From the NCBI RefSeq assembly GCF_041200025.1, contig NZ_CP165628.1, positions 806,001 to 870,000 on the forward strand: DNA of 64,000 bases, written 5' to 3'. The translations under genes were made by a program, and so were the position numbers. Of the stretch, positions 54,336-63,640 are shown one piece after another (the first letter of the stretch is position 1; the number at the start of each line of letters is the position of its first letter). This stretch comes from Rouxiella sp. WC2420. Lineage in GTDB: Bacteria; Pseudomonadota; Gammaproteobacteria; Enterobacterales; Enterobacteriaceae. The notes below the pieces were generated by a model, which saw nothing but the letters and a program-made list of their open reading frames with translations, ran no database searches and was not told where the DNA came from.

Positions 54336-56171
54336 TCAGAGGGGCAAAACGCTGATGATCAGTCTCGATGGCCGCAGAGAATCGACAAATACCTGATTGG
54401 TCGCCGTCTGTTTCAATCTTGCCTGACCTTCCGGTTCGCCGCTGTTGGGGTTGCAGTCAAAGCGCGGGAAATTGCTGCTGGCGATGTCCAGGCGAATGCG
54501 GTGCCCTTTTTTGAACAAATTACAGGTGGCAAAAGGCGCGATAGTGACTTCGACAATTTCATCGGGTGAAAGCAGCTGCTCTTTTTCCCAACCCTGGCGA
54601 TAACGACAGCGAATAATTCCGTCAGTGATGTTCATCGCATAGCCCTGCGGATAATCTTTTGAGGGCGGATAAACGTCGACCAGCTTGGCGGTGAAGTCGG
54701 TATCGAGCGCCGAGCTGGAAATCCACAGCTTGATAGTCACGTCTCCTGCGACCAATAGATCCTTTTCAAGTTCTGGAGTCTGGAATACCAGCACATCTGC
54801 GCGCGCGCTCAACGGTAAATTATCGCCACGCGTGCCGAAAAATTCACTGCTTTCGCGCTGGTCAAACGCGCCGCCCTGAAATACCGGCAAGCCCGAGGTC
54901 ACGGAACCGCCAATCGTCGGCACTGGGTGATGCGGGTCCGCCAGATAACTCAGCGGGGCGGCAGAGCGGGAGGGTTGCTCGCAAGACAGAGCGCCGTCAC
55001 GATGTAAAAACAGGGTGGTGGGTTGGCTGCCTTTTAACGGCCATTGATCGCTGTTAAGCCATTTTCCGCCGTGCTGCAAACGCCCGGCATCATTTTTATC
55101 GCCGCCCCCGCCGCCCATCACAAACACTTCAACCTCGTGCGGTGCCTCTTTGCTGGCCGGATTTTTTAACCAGCGATCGAACCAGTCGAGCCTGCAGGTC
55201 ATCCAGTCGGCTGCAACGTTGTTATCAAATGCCGCGGCGCGCCCAAACTCGGCGTTGCCGCTAAAGGTGATGTTACGGTCGCCATGCAACCACGGACCCA
55301 TGATCAATCGCTGTGGATAGGTTTTGCCCTGACAAAATGCCTTGAAATTATCCAGCGTCGAGCTGACATAAGCGTCGTACCAGCTGGACATAAACATCAC
55401 CGGCATATCAGGAATTTGCTCAAAACTCTCGGCGGCAAAAATCCCGTTTTGTCGCCAATAATCCGAGAATTCGCCCTGCGACCACTGCTCGAACAAATAA
55501 TTTTCATATTCCGGGACGTGGCGCAGCGGGGAGTGTCCGGGAAACCACGGCATTTGCGCAAACCAGTCGAGAATATTCTCCTGTTCCAATGCCTTGCGAA
55601 TCAACGGATTTTGCTGCGCCAGCGGGCTTTCCTGCGACCATTTGTAGGCCCAGGTTGCCTGCTTGAGTTCGAAGGCTCCACCTTGGCGAATACCGCACTG
55701 AAACGCATTATGAAAACCTCCGGAATCCAGCACCATGGTTTTCAAACCGGGTGGATTAAGACAGGCCATCGCCAGCTGGGTATGGGCAGCATACGACAGC
55801 CCCATGCTGCCGATATCTCCATTGCACCACTGCTGTTCGATAATCCATTGCAGGGTATCGAAGCCATCGACGCCCTCTGAGGTATATTTTGTGAACACGC
55901 CTTCGGAACCATAACAGCCGCGACAGTCCTGAAATACCACCGCATAGCCGCGATTGACCAATGCCTGCGCCATATCACGACGCGAAAGTTTGCTGCCATC
56001 GACATTCACCTCAGAGCGTGACTGCCCGCGTTTGTTATAAGGCGTACGTTCAACCACCACCGGGAAAGGCCCTGAGCCAGCGGGTAAATAAATGTCGGTT
56101 GCCAGATTTACACCATCGCGCAGGGTGATCATCACGTTTTCAAGCAGAGTCATTGTGGTTTCAGATTGCAT
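54336..56171 (-). CDS. CocE/NonD family hydrolase
   Basis: A 611-residue alpha/beta hydrolase of the X-Pro dipeptidyl-peptidase/cocaine-esterase group. The catalytic domain has VERTPYNKRGQSR, VVFQDCRGCYGSEG and the nucleophile in SMGLSYAAHTQ (usual GxSYxG with the last Gly changed to Ala); ARADVLVFQTPELEKDL and GHRIRLDIASSNFPRFDCNPNSG form the C-terminal jelly-roll. No signal peptide: cytosolic. Twenty-four bases downstream of the YfcC-type transporter gene, so substrate and transport are probably linked. Confidence 0.87.
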   Translation of the reverse strand: MQSETTMTLLENVMITLRDGVNLATDIYLPAGSGPFPVVVERTPYNKRGQSRSEVNVDGSKLSRRDMAQALVNRGYAVVFQDCRGCYGSEGVFTKYTSEGVDGFDTLQWIIEQQWCNGDIGSMGLSYAAHTQLAMACLNPPGLKTMVLDSGGFHNAFQCGIRQGGAFELKQATWAYKWSQESPLAQQNPLIRKALEQENILDWFAQMPWFPGHSPLRHVPEYENYLFEQWSQGEFSDYWRQNGIFAAESFEQIPDMPVMFMSSWYDAYVSSTLDNFKAFCQGKTYPQRLIMGPWLHGDRNITFSGNAEFGRAAAFDNNVAADWMTCRLDWFDRWLKNPASKEAPHEVEVFVMGGGGGDKNDAGRLQHGGKWLNSDQWPLKGSQPTTLFLHRDGALSCEQPSRSAAPLSYLADPHHPVPTIGGSVTSGLPVFQGGAFDQRESSEFFGTRGDNLPLSARADVLVFQTPELEKDLLVAGDVTIKLWISSSALDTDFTAKLVDVYPPSKDYPQGYAMNITDGIIRCRYRQGWEKEQLLSPDEIVEVTIAPFATCNLFKKGHRIRLDIASSNFPRFDCNPNSGEPEGQARLKQTATNQVFVDSLRPSRLIISVLPL

Positions 56172-56195
56172 TATCGTTTTCCATCGAAGGATAAG

Positions 56196-57611
56196 TTAAT
56201 AGCCGATGGCGACTGCGACAGTTAGCATCGCAATCGCCAGCGCGGCAAAAATAAGAAACAGCGGCAGCAGAAACTTCGCCCACTGAGTCCATCCCACTTG
56301 TGCAGAAGCGAGGAAAATCAGTAGCCCGCTGGAGGTGGGCGTTATCATGTTGGTTAGCCCGTTGCCCATCAGGAAAGCAAACACGGTGGTCTGTGGCGCA
56401 ACGCCGGAAAGCTGCCCCAGTGGCCCGAGTATCGGCATGGTGACAGCAGCCTGGCCCGAGGTTGAAGGGATCACAATGTCCAGTAATAGCTGGCAGATAA
56501 ACATGCCGTAAGCCGAAATGTACGGGCCGTGCTGCCCGACCAGCTGCACCAGCGCGTTGATTAAGGTGTCCATCACTTTGCCCTGGCTGAGCACGATTTC
56601 AACCGCCGTTGCCAGCCCAATCAGTAATCCGGCAATCAGCACTTTTTTCATCCCGCCGACAAAGGCATCCGCCGACGCGCTGGCACCCATGCCGCTCATT
56701 GCCGAGAAAATCATGCTTAAAAACAAATAGTAGGCCGAGAGTTGAGTGTTTTTCCAATGCCATTGATTGGCGGCAAAAACCATAAAGGCGATGCCAACCA
56801 GCAGAGTCGACATCATCAGGCAGTGGCGCAGCGAAAGCGGCTGAGTAGAGAACGAAGTGTCGATCGTGCCGCCAACGGGGCCGTGTCGGCGTATCGCCCA
56901 TAAAACGAAAGCGACGCCTGTCAGCATAAACAGCACATAGGCCGCCAAACGCATGCTCAGGCCACTAAATATCTGCACCCCAACCAGCGGCTGCGCGATG
57001 GAAAGCGCATAAGGATTAGTGACAGACGCCAGATAGCCGACCTTGACGGCGACAGCGACAACCGCCAGCCCGAGGATATTGGGCAAGCCAAGCCGGTTCA
57101 TCAAGGCCACCACCAGCGGGATGACCAGCAAATACTCTTTCGCCAGCCCCATAAAGGTGCTGCCCGCTGAAAACACCAGCATCAGCGTGGGTACCAGAAA
57201 GTAAATATTACCTTTGGTGATACCCAGCAGACGTTCCAGCGAGGCTTCTATCGCGCCCGACTGGTTCAGTACGCCAAACATCCCGCCGATAAACAGTACC
57301 ATGACGATCAGCCCTGCCTGTTTTACAATCCCCGCCGGGATAGCCATTACGCCGTCAATAATGCCGACCGGCGCGGCCTGTCCCGCGGCTGGTGCTGCTC
57401 CAAGACCTAGCATCTGGGTCAGTGAATAATGTTTTTCAATGACCTGATAGGTTCCTGGGATCACCTTTTGACCCTGATGCTGAAATTCCCCCGAGCTGAG
57501 TATCCAGGTCATGACGACTGCCACGACCACGATAAACAGTAAAACCAGCGTCGGATTCATTTGCTTGCCGCTGGTGAATTTATTGTGCGTTGTCAGGCTG
57601 GATTCAGTCAT
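56196..57611 (-). CDS. YfcC-family transporter (DcuC/AbgT-like superfamily)
   Basis: A 471-residue inner-membrane protein with many hydrophobic segments. NPTLVLLFIVVVAVVMTWIL, GFGVLNQSG-like GGMFGVLNQSGAIEASLERL, SAGSTFMGLAKEYL and the late DIVIPSTSGQAAVTMPILGPLGQLSG and NGLTNMITPTSSGLL match the YfcC/ C4-dicarboxylate-carrier-like family. AGAGGG precedes the ATG. Sits between an IclR regulator (33 bases) and the CocE-type hydrolase, suggesting uptake of a peptide- or amide-like substrate. The substrate is unknown. Confidence 0.85.
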   Translation of the reverse strand: MTESSLTTHNKFTSGKQMNPTLVLLFIVVVAVVMTWILSSGEFQHQGQKVIPGTYQVIEKHYSLTQMLGLGAAPAAGQAAPVGIIDGVMAIPAGIVKQAGLIVMVLFIGGMFGVLNQSGAIEASLERLLGITKGNIYFLVPTLMLVFSAGSTFMGLAKEYLLVIPLVVALMNRLGLPNILGLAVVAVAVKVGYLASVTNPYALSIAQPLVGVQIFSGLSMRLAAYVLFMLTGVAFVLWAIRRHGPVGGTIDTSFSTQPLSLRHCLMMSTLLVGIAFMVFAANQWHWKNTQLSAYYLFLSMIFSAMSGMGASASADAFVGGMKKVLIAGLLIGLATAVEIVLSQGKVMDTLINALVQLVGQHGPYISAYGMFICQLLLDIVIPSTSGQAAVTMPILGPLGQLSGVAPQTTVFAFLMGNGLTNMITPTSSGLLIFLASAQVGWTQWAKFLLPLFLIFAALAIAMLTVAVAIGY

Positions 57612-57643
57612 GGTGTTGCCCTCTGTTCAAGATAAAACAACCG

Positions 57644-58384
57644 CTAAAGTGTGGAGTAGGATGAACATCCCAGCTGCGCCGAAATTTGTGCCGCCGCCTG
57701 GCTTAGTTGTTCGATGACCTCATCGGCGCTCGGCTCGGCGCGCTGCATAGGTGCGCTCAGACTTAACGCCGCGATACATTCACGGCGGCTATCAAATATC
57801 GGCACGGCAAAGGCCCAGACTCCCGGCGTCAGTTCTCCCCGCGAGCGGGCGAGCTGTTGTTGGCGTATCTCTCTTAGCTGAGCGGATAACTGCGCTGGAT
57901 CTTTTGCCTGTTCGACATATTGGTCCTGTAAAGCCTGCGTGGCGTAGGCCAGCAGCAACTTTCCCGAAGGGCCTTCGCCCAAACGTCGACGATTACCTAC
58001 CGCGCTTCTCACCTGAAGCGTCTGTTTTGAGGTGCGAGAAATAATCTGTACCACTTCTTCACCCTCGCGCAGGCGAATTTGTAGATTCTCGTTTAGGCGT
58101 TCGCTCAGTTGGTCAAGCAACGGTTCTGCCGCACAGAGCAGCAAGTTCTGGCTTCGAGCACTGACGCCAAGCACCAAAATTTGGTGCCCCAGACGATAAG
58201 TCGCCGGATCGCCGCTTTTTTGGACATAGAACCGCGCTTCGAGGGTCGATAGCAGGCGATAGACGCGCGACTTGGTAATACCGCTGCGGCGCGCAATTTC
58301 GCTAAGACCGATCCCAGGGCGGTCTGCCAGCAGGTTTAACAGCTGCAAAGCGCCGTCGAGGCTTGCTACGCCAGGCTCATTCAT
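57644..58384 (-). CDS. IclR-family transcriptional regulator
   Basis: A 246-residue regulator. The N-terminal winged helix is seen in ASLDGALQLLNLLADRPGIGLSEIARRSGITKSRVYRLLSTL; the C-terminal ligand domain has RRRLGEGPSGKLLLAYA and GVWAFAVPIFDSRRECIAALS. It is the first gene of a leftward operon with the YfcC-type transporter and the hydrolase; inverted repeats upstream may be its operator. Confidence 0.88.
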   Translation of the reverse strand: MNEPGVASLDGALQLLNLLADRPGIGLSEIARRSGITKSRVYRLLSTLEARFYVQKSGDPATYRLGHQILVLGVSARSQNLLLCAAEPLLDQLSERLNENLQIRLREGEEVVQIISRTSKQTLQVRSAVGNRRRLGEGPSGKLLLAYATQALQDQYVEQAKDPAQLSAQLREIRQQQLARSRGELTPGVWAFAVPIFDSRRECIAALSLSAPMQRAEPSADEVIEQLSQAAAQISAQLGCSSYSTL

Positions 58385-58404
58385 TTTTTTCCTTTTATTA
58401 TCAG

Positions 58405-58452
58405 TCGGTTCGTCAGGTAAACCGATGTTTTATTTTTTGTGAAAATAAACAT
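58405..58452. promoter_or_regulatory. Two inverted repeats upstream of the IclR gene
   Basis: TCGGTT (58405-58410) and AACCGA (58420-58425), then ATGTTTTATTTT (58425-58436) and AAAATAAACAT (58442-58452), which are reverse complements except for one missing A. Both lie within 70 bases of the regulator's start and are candidate operators. The remaining gap to 58668 shows nothing else. Confidence 0.45.
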
Positions 58453-58668
58453 TGCACGTTTTATCAACGATGACAAGTGAGAGTAAAAGGTAAACGCGCG
58501 CCAGGTCACAGAGTTTTATTCGGCATTAAGTTGAAGTTTATAGAGGGTAATCAGTGACAGTATTTGAAATGGGGAATGATGGGCTACAAGAGGGAATATT
58601 GCTGGCGGATCCAAAAAAATAAAAAAGAGCGGTAATTAGCCGCTCTCAGTTGTGAGGAATCGAAATTA

Positions 58669-59778
58669 TCAGTTTTCAGGCGGTGCTTTGCCGTCTTCAA
58701 TAAAGTCTTCGTCAATCTCTTCGATATTTTCTTCATTATCGCGGCCGGAAAGAATATTCCAGCAGGCAATAAACAGCGCAGCGATGAGTGGACCGATCAC
58801 AAAACCGTTAATACCGTAGACTTCCATACCACCCAGCGTGGCGATAAGGATCATGTAGTCAGGCATTTTAGTATCTTTACCTACCAGCAGCGGGCGAAGA
58901 ATATTATCCACCAGCCCGATGATAACGACAAAGAACACGACCAGGAAAATACCTTGCCACAGCTGGCTGGAGGCGAAGAAGTAAATCGCCGCCGGAACCC
59001 AGATAATGGCAGAACCTACCGCCGGAATAAGAGACAGGAAGGCCATTAGCGCGCCCCACAGCAAAACGCCCTCAATACCAGTTATCCAGAATGCCAATCC
59101 GCCCAGCGCGCCCTGTACGATGGCAACGATAACGGTGCCTTTAACCGTGGCACGAGATACCGCAGCAAACTTCATAAACAGATGATGTTTAACGGGTTTG
59201 GTTAGAGGCAGTGCTTCGAGAATCAGGTTTACCAGATAAGCTCCGTCCTTTAGCAGGAAGAACAGCAGGTACAGCATAATGCCGAAGCCGACCACGAAAC
59301 TAAAGGTGCCTTTACCGATTAGGAACACGCTGCCAGCCAGATATTGGCTGCCTTTGAGTGCGAAACCAGAGAGCTTTTGCTGAATGCCAGCAGCAGTGTC
59401 GAGGTTGTATTCGGCCATTTGGTGCTGCGCCCAGACCGGCAAATGCTGGATAACGTCGGCAATAATAGTCGGAAGCTGAGTATTGTTATGCTGCAGCTTG
59501 CTGTAAACCACATTGAACTCAATCGCCAGTGAAGAGGCGATAACCGCCAATGGCGTGAATACAATCAGGCAGATCACCAGCAGTGTCAGCAATGCCGCGA
59601 TGCCGTTCTTGTCTCCAAGCCAGTCTCGGAACTTGGTTTTTAGCGGATGGAAAATTATCGCTAAAATAGCCGCCCACAGTACGGACGAATAGTACGGCTG
59701 TAAAACATCCAGAAACGCCCATGTCACGATGAAAAGTATCAGGATGAAAAATCCCTTGGAAATGCCGCTTAATCTCAT
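58669..59778 (-). CDS. AI-2E family transporter
   Basis: A 369-residue membrane protein of the AI-2 exporter/YdiK/TqsA family: about seven to eight hydrophobic segments, ALPLTKPVKHHLFMKFAAVSRATVKGTVIVAIVQGALGG, SLIPAVGSAIIWVPAAIYF, LVDNILRPLLVG, and GLFIGP-like NGFVIGPLIAALF. The C-terminal tail DNEENIEEIDEDFIEDG is very acidic. Monocistronic and divergent from the PhnD-like gene. Many members are antiporters rather than AI-2 carriers, so no gene name is given. Confidence 0.85.
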   Translation of the reverse strand: MRLSGISKGFFILILFIVTWAFLDVLQPYYSSVLWAAILAIIFHPLKTKFRDWLGDKNGIAALLTLLVICLIVFTPLAVIASSLAIEFNVVYSKLQHNNTQLPTIIADVIQHLPVWAQHQMAEYNLDTAAGIQQKLSGFALKGSQYLAGSVFLIGKGTFSFVVGFGIMLYLLFFLLKDGAYLVNLILEALPLTKPVKHHLFMKFAAVSRATVKGTVIVAIVQGALGGLAFWITGIEGVLLWGALMAFLSLIPAVGSAIIWVPAAIYFFASSQLWQGIFLVVFFVVIIGLVDNILRPLLVGKDTKMPDYMILIATLGGMEVYGINGFVIGPLIAALFIACWNILSGRDNEENIEEIDEDFIEDGKAPPEN

Positions 59779-60246
59779 GTGTTTCCCCTGAAACTCAATT
59801 TAGTCATCGAACTATAGAGTGAAGCTGCCGCTTTGCAACTTTACGACAGTGACTTAAGCACTTCTGACGCAGAAAAAATAACTTAAGTTAAATTATCGCG
59901 CGTAATTCTGTTTGAGCCTTCCTTAAGTCAGAAAATACATGTTTTGTGACTCACAAAAGATTTTAACAGCAGCCCCTGTGGCGTATGCGTATTGGCTGAA
60001 AACTAAAATTACGATAAATAATCAACACCCGTAAATTAGTTGATATTTCTGAGCCTATTAAATATTAGGGTCATCCAACCAAAATCCGCTATTTTCTCGA
60101 ACAATGAGCGGCAGAAGACCCGCAGGCCAGATCGGTGATTAATCAAGCAGCCTTGATCTGGCGTATACTTTTTCTTAATCTTAATTATCACTCAGTGCAG
60201 CACAACCTTCCGGGGCGCTCATCCCTGTAAAACGTAGGCGAAAAGC
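59779..60246. promoter_or_regulatory. Divergent gap with two palindromic elements
   Basis: TTTTGTGA-C-TCACAAAA is a perfect palindrome (59942-59958) with a single central base. GCCAGATC (60126-60133) and GATCTGGC (60155-60162) are perfect inverted repeats enclosing TGATTAATCA and an ATCAAG/CTTGAT pair, just before a TATACTT -10-like element. The TGTGA halves of the first are too close for a CRP site, so another regulator is likely. Confidence 0.5.
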
Positions 60247-61002
60247 ATGAATAATGCAGTTTCTTTACCGATGTATGCGGTAAATCCTCCTGATGTTGAC
60301 GCGCTATGGTCGGGTTTGCGTGAGCTGATGGCAGAAGAGGGCCTTACTGCTGGCAATGCGTCTTTATCCTGGCCACAAGATTTGATTCAACACTGGCAAC
60401 AGCCACAGTTGTTGTTAAGCCAAACCTGCGGCTATCCGTTGGTGACCCGTCTAAAAGATGTGCAACCGCTGGGCTGTTTCCACTATTCAGCGCCGGGCTG
60501 TGAAGGGTTGGGTTATCGAAGTTTTTTAGTCACGCGCCAGAAAGATATGGGAGCCGGGGTAACCGATTTTCGCCAGCGCGTAGTGGTATGCAACAGCGAA
60601 GATTCGCAGTCGGGTTTTAATGCGCTACGCAAAATGGTTGAGCCGTTGAGTGAAAACGGCTGCTTCTTTCGTCAGATTATCTTTAGCGGTAGCCATCGCC
60701 AATCTTTGCAGGCGATTCAGCAGGGCGAAGCGGATATTGCCGCTATCGACTGCGTGACTTTTGCTTTATTAAAGAAATATCAGCCGCAGGCGCTTGCCCA
60801 ATTGAAGGTGATCGGTGAAACGCCGCTTACTCCGGGGTTGCCGCTGATTACCGGCCCCAACACTTCTGCCGATCAAATCTTCGGGCTGAGAAAAGCGCTG
60901 AAAAGGCTGGTCAGCGAGCCGCGTTATCAGCAGCTCTGCCGCCAGGCGTTGATCACCGGTTTTAGCGAAGTCAGCCGCAAACAGTACGACATCATTCTTT
61001 AA
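60247..61002 (+). CDS. PhnD-like phosphate/phosphonate-binding family protein without signal peptide
   Basis: A 251-residue protein of the PhnD/periplasmic-binding type 2 family: YRSFLVTRQKDMGAGVTDF, VVCNSEDSQSGFNALRKMV, SGSHRQSLQAIQQGEADIAAIDCVTFALLKKY are the strand-loop patterns that hold the ligand. There is no N-terminal signal sequence and no ABC partner nearby, so it seems to be cytosolic and independent of transport. It converges on the FGGY kinase gene (five bases between stops). Such stand-alone proteins are common in enterics but not characterised. Confidence 0.75.
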   Translation: MNNAVSLPMYAVNPPDVDALWSGLRELMAEEGLTAGNASLSWPQDLIQHWQQPQLLLSQTCGYPLVTRLKDVQPLGCFHYSAPGCEGLGYRSFLVTRQKDMGAGVTDFRQRVVVCNSEDSQSGFNALRKMVEPLSENGCFFRQIIFSGSHRQSLQAIQQGEADIAAIDCVTFALLKKYQPQALAQLKVIGETPLTPGLPLITGPNTSADQIFGLRKALKRLVSEPRYQQLCRQALITGFSEVSRKQYDIIL

Positions 61003-61006
61003 GCGC

Positions 61007-62641
61007 TTATTCTCCCTGCATCAGGCGGCGATATTTCATGTGATCGTTATAAAGCTCATGAAATACCTTATATTTTCGGTCGTAATACTCTTTGATCTTG
61101 TTGGTCTGCGGTGTCACCGTCTTGCCGATACGGCTCATGGCCGCCATCGCCTCGGGTAACGATTCATACACTCCCGCAGCCACAGTGCCCATCATTGCGC
61201 TGCCTAGCAGCATCGCCTCGCTCTCTTCCGGTAACAGCATCGCGCAGCCGGTCGCGTTGGAGTGCTCTTGAACAAACACCGGATTTTTAGTACCGCCGCC
61301 GCTGGCCATCATGGTGTCTATCGCATAGCCGCTGTGATTCATGGTTTCGATAATGTGCCGCGTACCTAGCGCCAGCGCCTGAATAGTCGCTAAATAATGC
61401 AGCGCCATATCTTCCGGCGTGCGAGAAAGTTTCAAGCCGGTGAGGGTGCCGGTTAAGGTCGGATTGGCGCGCGGTGAACGGTTGCCGTGGAAGTAGGGCA
61501 GCATGTGAATATCCTGGGTCAGGAAAGCAATATTTTCGCGTTCTCCCGCCATCTCGCGCAGCAGCGCATTCAGGGTTTCATAAATTGTTTTACCGCGTTC
61601 TTTGCTCTGCTTCAGCAAATCGGCATAACAGGGATGTGACTGAATTACGTGGTCGATAAGTGCGCCGGTGGTCGATTGACCGCCTTCGTTGAGCCAGTAA
61701 TCCGGCAACAGTGCAGAGAAATAGGGTCCCCAGATGCCGCCAATATAGCGAGCAGATCGCGACATCGCCATGTGTGCGGTCGAAGTACCACCGATCAGCG
61801 CGATACGGCGGTCGAAATCGGCGGTCTCGCCGGATGCGCCGCTTGCGCCAAGAATTCCCAGACTTCCGGCGTGGGCATCGATAATCGATACACTCACTGC
61901 GGTGCCCGGCATCAGCCCCAGTTCACGGGCGGCAGTTTTCGTCAGGCCGTGTCCTAGCGGCTGGCCCATGGTTTTCACCTCGCTGCCAATTTTCGCCGCG
62001 TTGTTATCCAGCAAATCTTCAAGACCGATCTGCTTGAAATAACTGGTGTCCCAGCGATCTTCGTGGCCGATATAGGTCCATTTACAGACAGTAGAACATA
62101 GCGAGCGGGCAGTATCGCTGGTTGCGCGCCAGGTCAGGAAGTCAGGTAAATCAAAAAGATGGCCAACGTTACTCCAGGTAGTCGGCATATGCTGTTTGAG
62201 CCATAGCAGCTTCGGTGTCTGCATCTCTGGCGAGATAATGCCGCCTACAAACTCCAATACCCGATGGCCGGTAGCGTTAATGCGTTCGGCCTGTGAAATC
62301 GCCCGGTGATCCATCCAGACAATAATGTTTTGCTCGCTGCGACCCGAGGGGCTCACGGTCAGCGGTTTGCCTTCTTTATCCAGCACCACCAGCGAACAGG
62401 TGGCATCAAAGCCCATGCCTTTGACCTGAATCGGGTTGATATCTGCCTGATTCATTGCATCTTTTACCGCGTTGCAAACGGCGGCCCAAATTTCATCCGA
62501 GGATTGTTCCACAAAATCGGCTTTCGGGCGGTACAAGGTAATGTCGCGGCTGGCCTGACTGACCATGTGTCCCTTCAAATCAAACACGCCTGCGCGAGCA
62601 CTGCCAGTTCCCACATCCACGCCAATAAAATAACTCGCCAT
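61007..62641 (-). CDS. FGGY-family pentulose/pentitol kinase
   Basis: A 544-residue kinase. FIGVDVGTGSARAGVFDL is the N-terminal phosphate-binding motif, VWMDHRAISQAERINA and the C-terminal ASGGGTKNPVFVQEHSNATGC are FGGY signatures; the length and FHGNRSPRANPTLTGTLTGL fit the D-ribulokinase (FGGY/YDR109c) branch. AAGGAT precedes the ATG. It is 44 bases after the second permease of an RbsC-type transporter, so it likely phosphorylates the imported sugar. Exact sugar unknown. Confidence 0.88.
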   Translation of the reverse strand: MASYFIGVDVGTGSARAGVFDLKGHMVSQASRDITLYRPKADFVEQSSDEIWAAVCNAVKDAMNQADINPIQVKGMGFDATCSLVVLDKEGKPLTVSPSGRSEQNIIVWMDHRAISQAERINATGHRVLEFVGGIISPEMQTPKLLWLKQHMPTTWSNVGHLFDLPDFLTWRATSDTARSLCSTVCKWTYIGHEDRWDTSYFKQIGLEDLLDNNAAKIGSEVKTMGQPLGHGLTKTAARELGLMPGTAVSVSIIDAHAGSLGILGASGASGETADFDRRIALIGGTSTAHMAMSRSARYIGGIWGPYFSALLPDYWLNEGGQSTTGALIDHVIQSHPCYADLLKQSKERGKTIYETLNALLREMAGERENIAFLTQDIHMLPYFHGNRSPRANPTLTGTLTGLKLSRTPEDMALHYLATIQALALGTRHIIETMNHSGYAIDTMMASGGGTKNPVFVQEHSNATGCAMLLPEESEAMLLGSAMMGTVAAGVYESLPEAMAAMSRIGKTVTPQTNKIKEYYDRKYKVFHELYNDHMKYRRLMQGE

Positions 62642-62685
62642 GTTTAGATCCTTATGTCTCTGTAATCAATGTCTTTTAAAGTCGA

Positions 62686-63639
62686 TTATGATTTACGATT
62701 CTGTAATGCGATAAACAGGATCAACACGCCGCCCCAGAGCGCCATGGTCAGATAACTGCTGACGCCCATCAGGTTCAGGCCGCTTTCCAGCATCTGCAAT
62801 ACCACCAGCGCCAGCACCAGACCAATCACTCGACCAAAGCCGCCGTCAGGATTGATGCCGCCCAACACCGAGGCCAGAATAGTGACCAGCAGGTAGGAGT
62901 CGCCATAACCCGCCTTGGCCGAGTTGAATTTCGACATCATCAGCAGCGCCGCCGCCCAGCCAAACAGCGCCGACAGTACATAGACCACCAGCGTCACGCG
63001 ATGGGTACTGACACCGCTGAAGCGCGTGGCCTGCTCGTTGGAGCCCATCAGGTACAAACTTCGGCCCAGCGTGGTGTGCTCGAGCACGACCCACAGCAGA
63101 AACGCCACCAGTAGAAACAGCACCAGCGCAATAGGTATTCCTAGCAGATTGCCGCTGCTAAGGTACTGAATAGCAGATGGAAAACCGGAAATAACCGTTC
63201 CTCCGGTAAGCAGAATATTCAGCCCGGCAATCAGGGTCATAGTGCCCAATGAAGCGAGAATGGGTGAGACGCCAATGTAGGCAATCAGCGAGCCGTTAAG
63301 CAGGCCAATCACGATTGCCACGGCGATACCCGCCAGCATTGCCAGCGCAAAATACAGTGGCTGATCGGGGTGGGCGACCAGAATAGCCGCCATCACCAGT
63401 GAGCAGGCGTTGGCTCCGGCGATTACCGACAGATTAATGCCGCCGGTTAACATGGTTATGCCCATTCCCAGTGCCAGCATGCCAAGGATCGGCAGTTGCG
63501 AAGAGATGGACTGGAAGTTGCCAAGACTGAAGAAACTTTTACCCAGCGTGAAGGAGAACAGCAGGGCGACGGCAATAATGATCAACACCTGCAAACGGAT
63601 GATTCTGTCAGCGGGGATAAAGCGGGTTAATGTGCTCAT
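62686..63639 (-). CDS. Sugar ABC transporter permease (RbsC type)
   Basis: A 317-residue membrane protein of the BPD_transp_2 family; LALGMGITMLTGGINLSVIAG and VLGGINPDGGFGRVIGLVLA are the family motifs. The frame opens at 63672, but AAGGG precedes ATG 63639, one base after the stop of the upstream permease gene. It closely resembles permease 2 of the rare-sugar operon at 22.8 kb, a paralogue. Lies between the partial permease and the FGGY kinase. Confidence 0.87.
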   Translation of the reverse strand: MSTLTRFIPADRIIRLQVLIIIAVALLFSFTLGKSFFSLGNFQSISSQLPILGMLALGMGITMLTGGINLSVIAGANACSLVMAAILVAHPDQPLYFALAMLAGIAVAIVIGLLNGSLIAYIGVSPILASLGTMTLIAGLNILLTGGTVISGFPSAIQYLSSGNLLGIPIALVLFLLVAFLLWVVLEHTTLGRSLYLMGSNEQATRFSGVSTHRVTLVVYVLSALFGWAAALLMMSKFNSAKAGYGDSYLLVTILASVLGGINPDGGFGRVIGLVLALVVLQMLESGLNLMGVSSYLTMALWGGVLILFIALQNRKS

Positions 63640-63640
63640 G

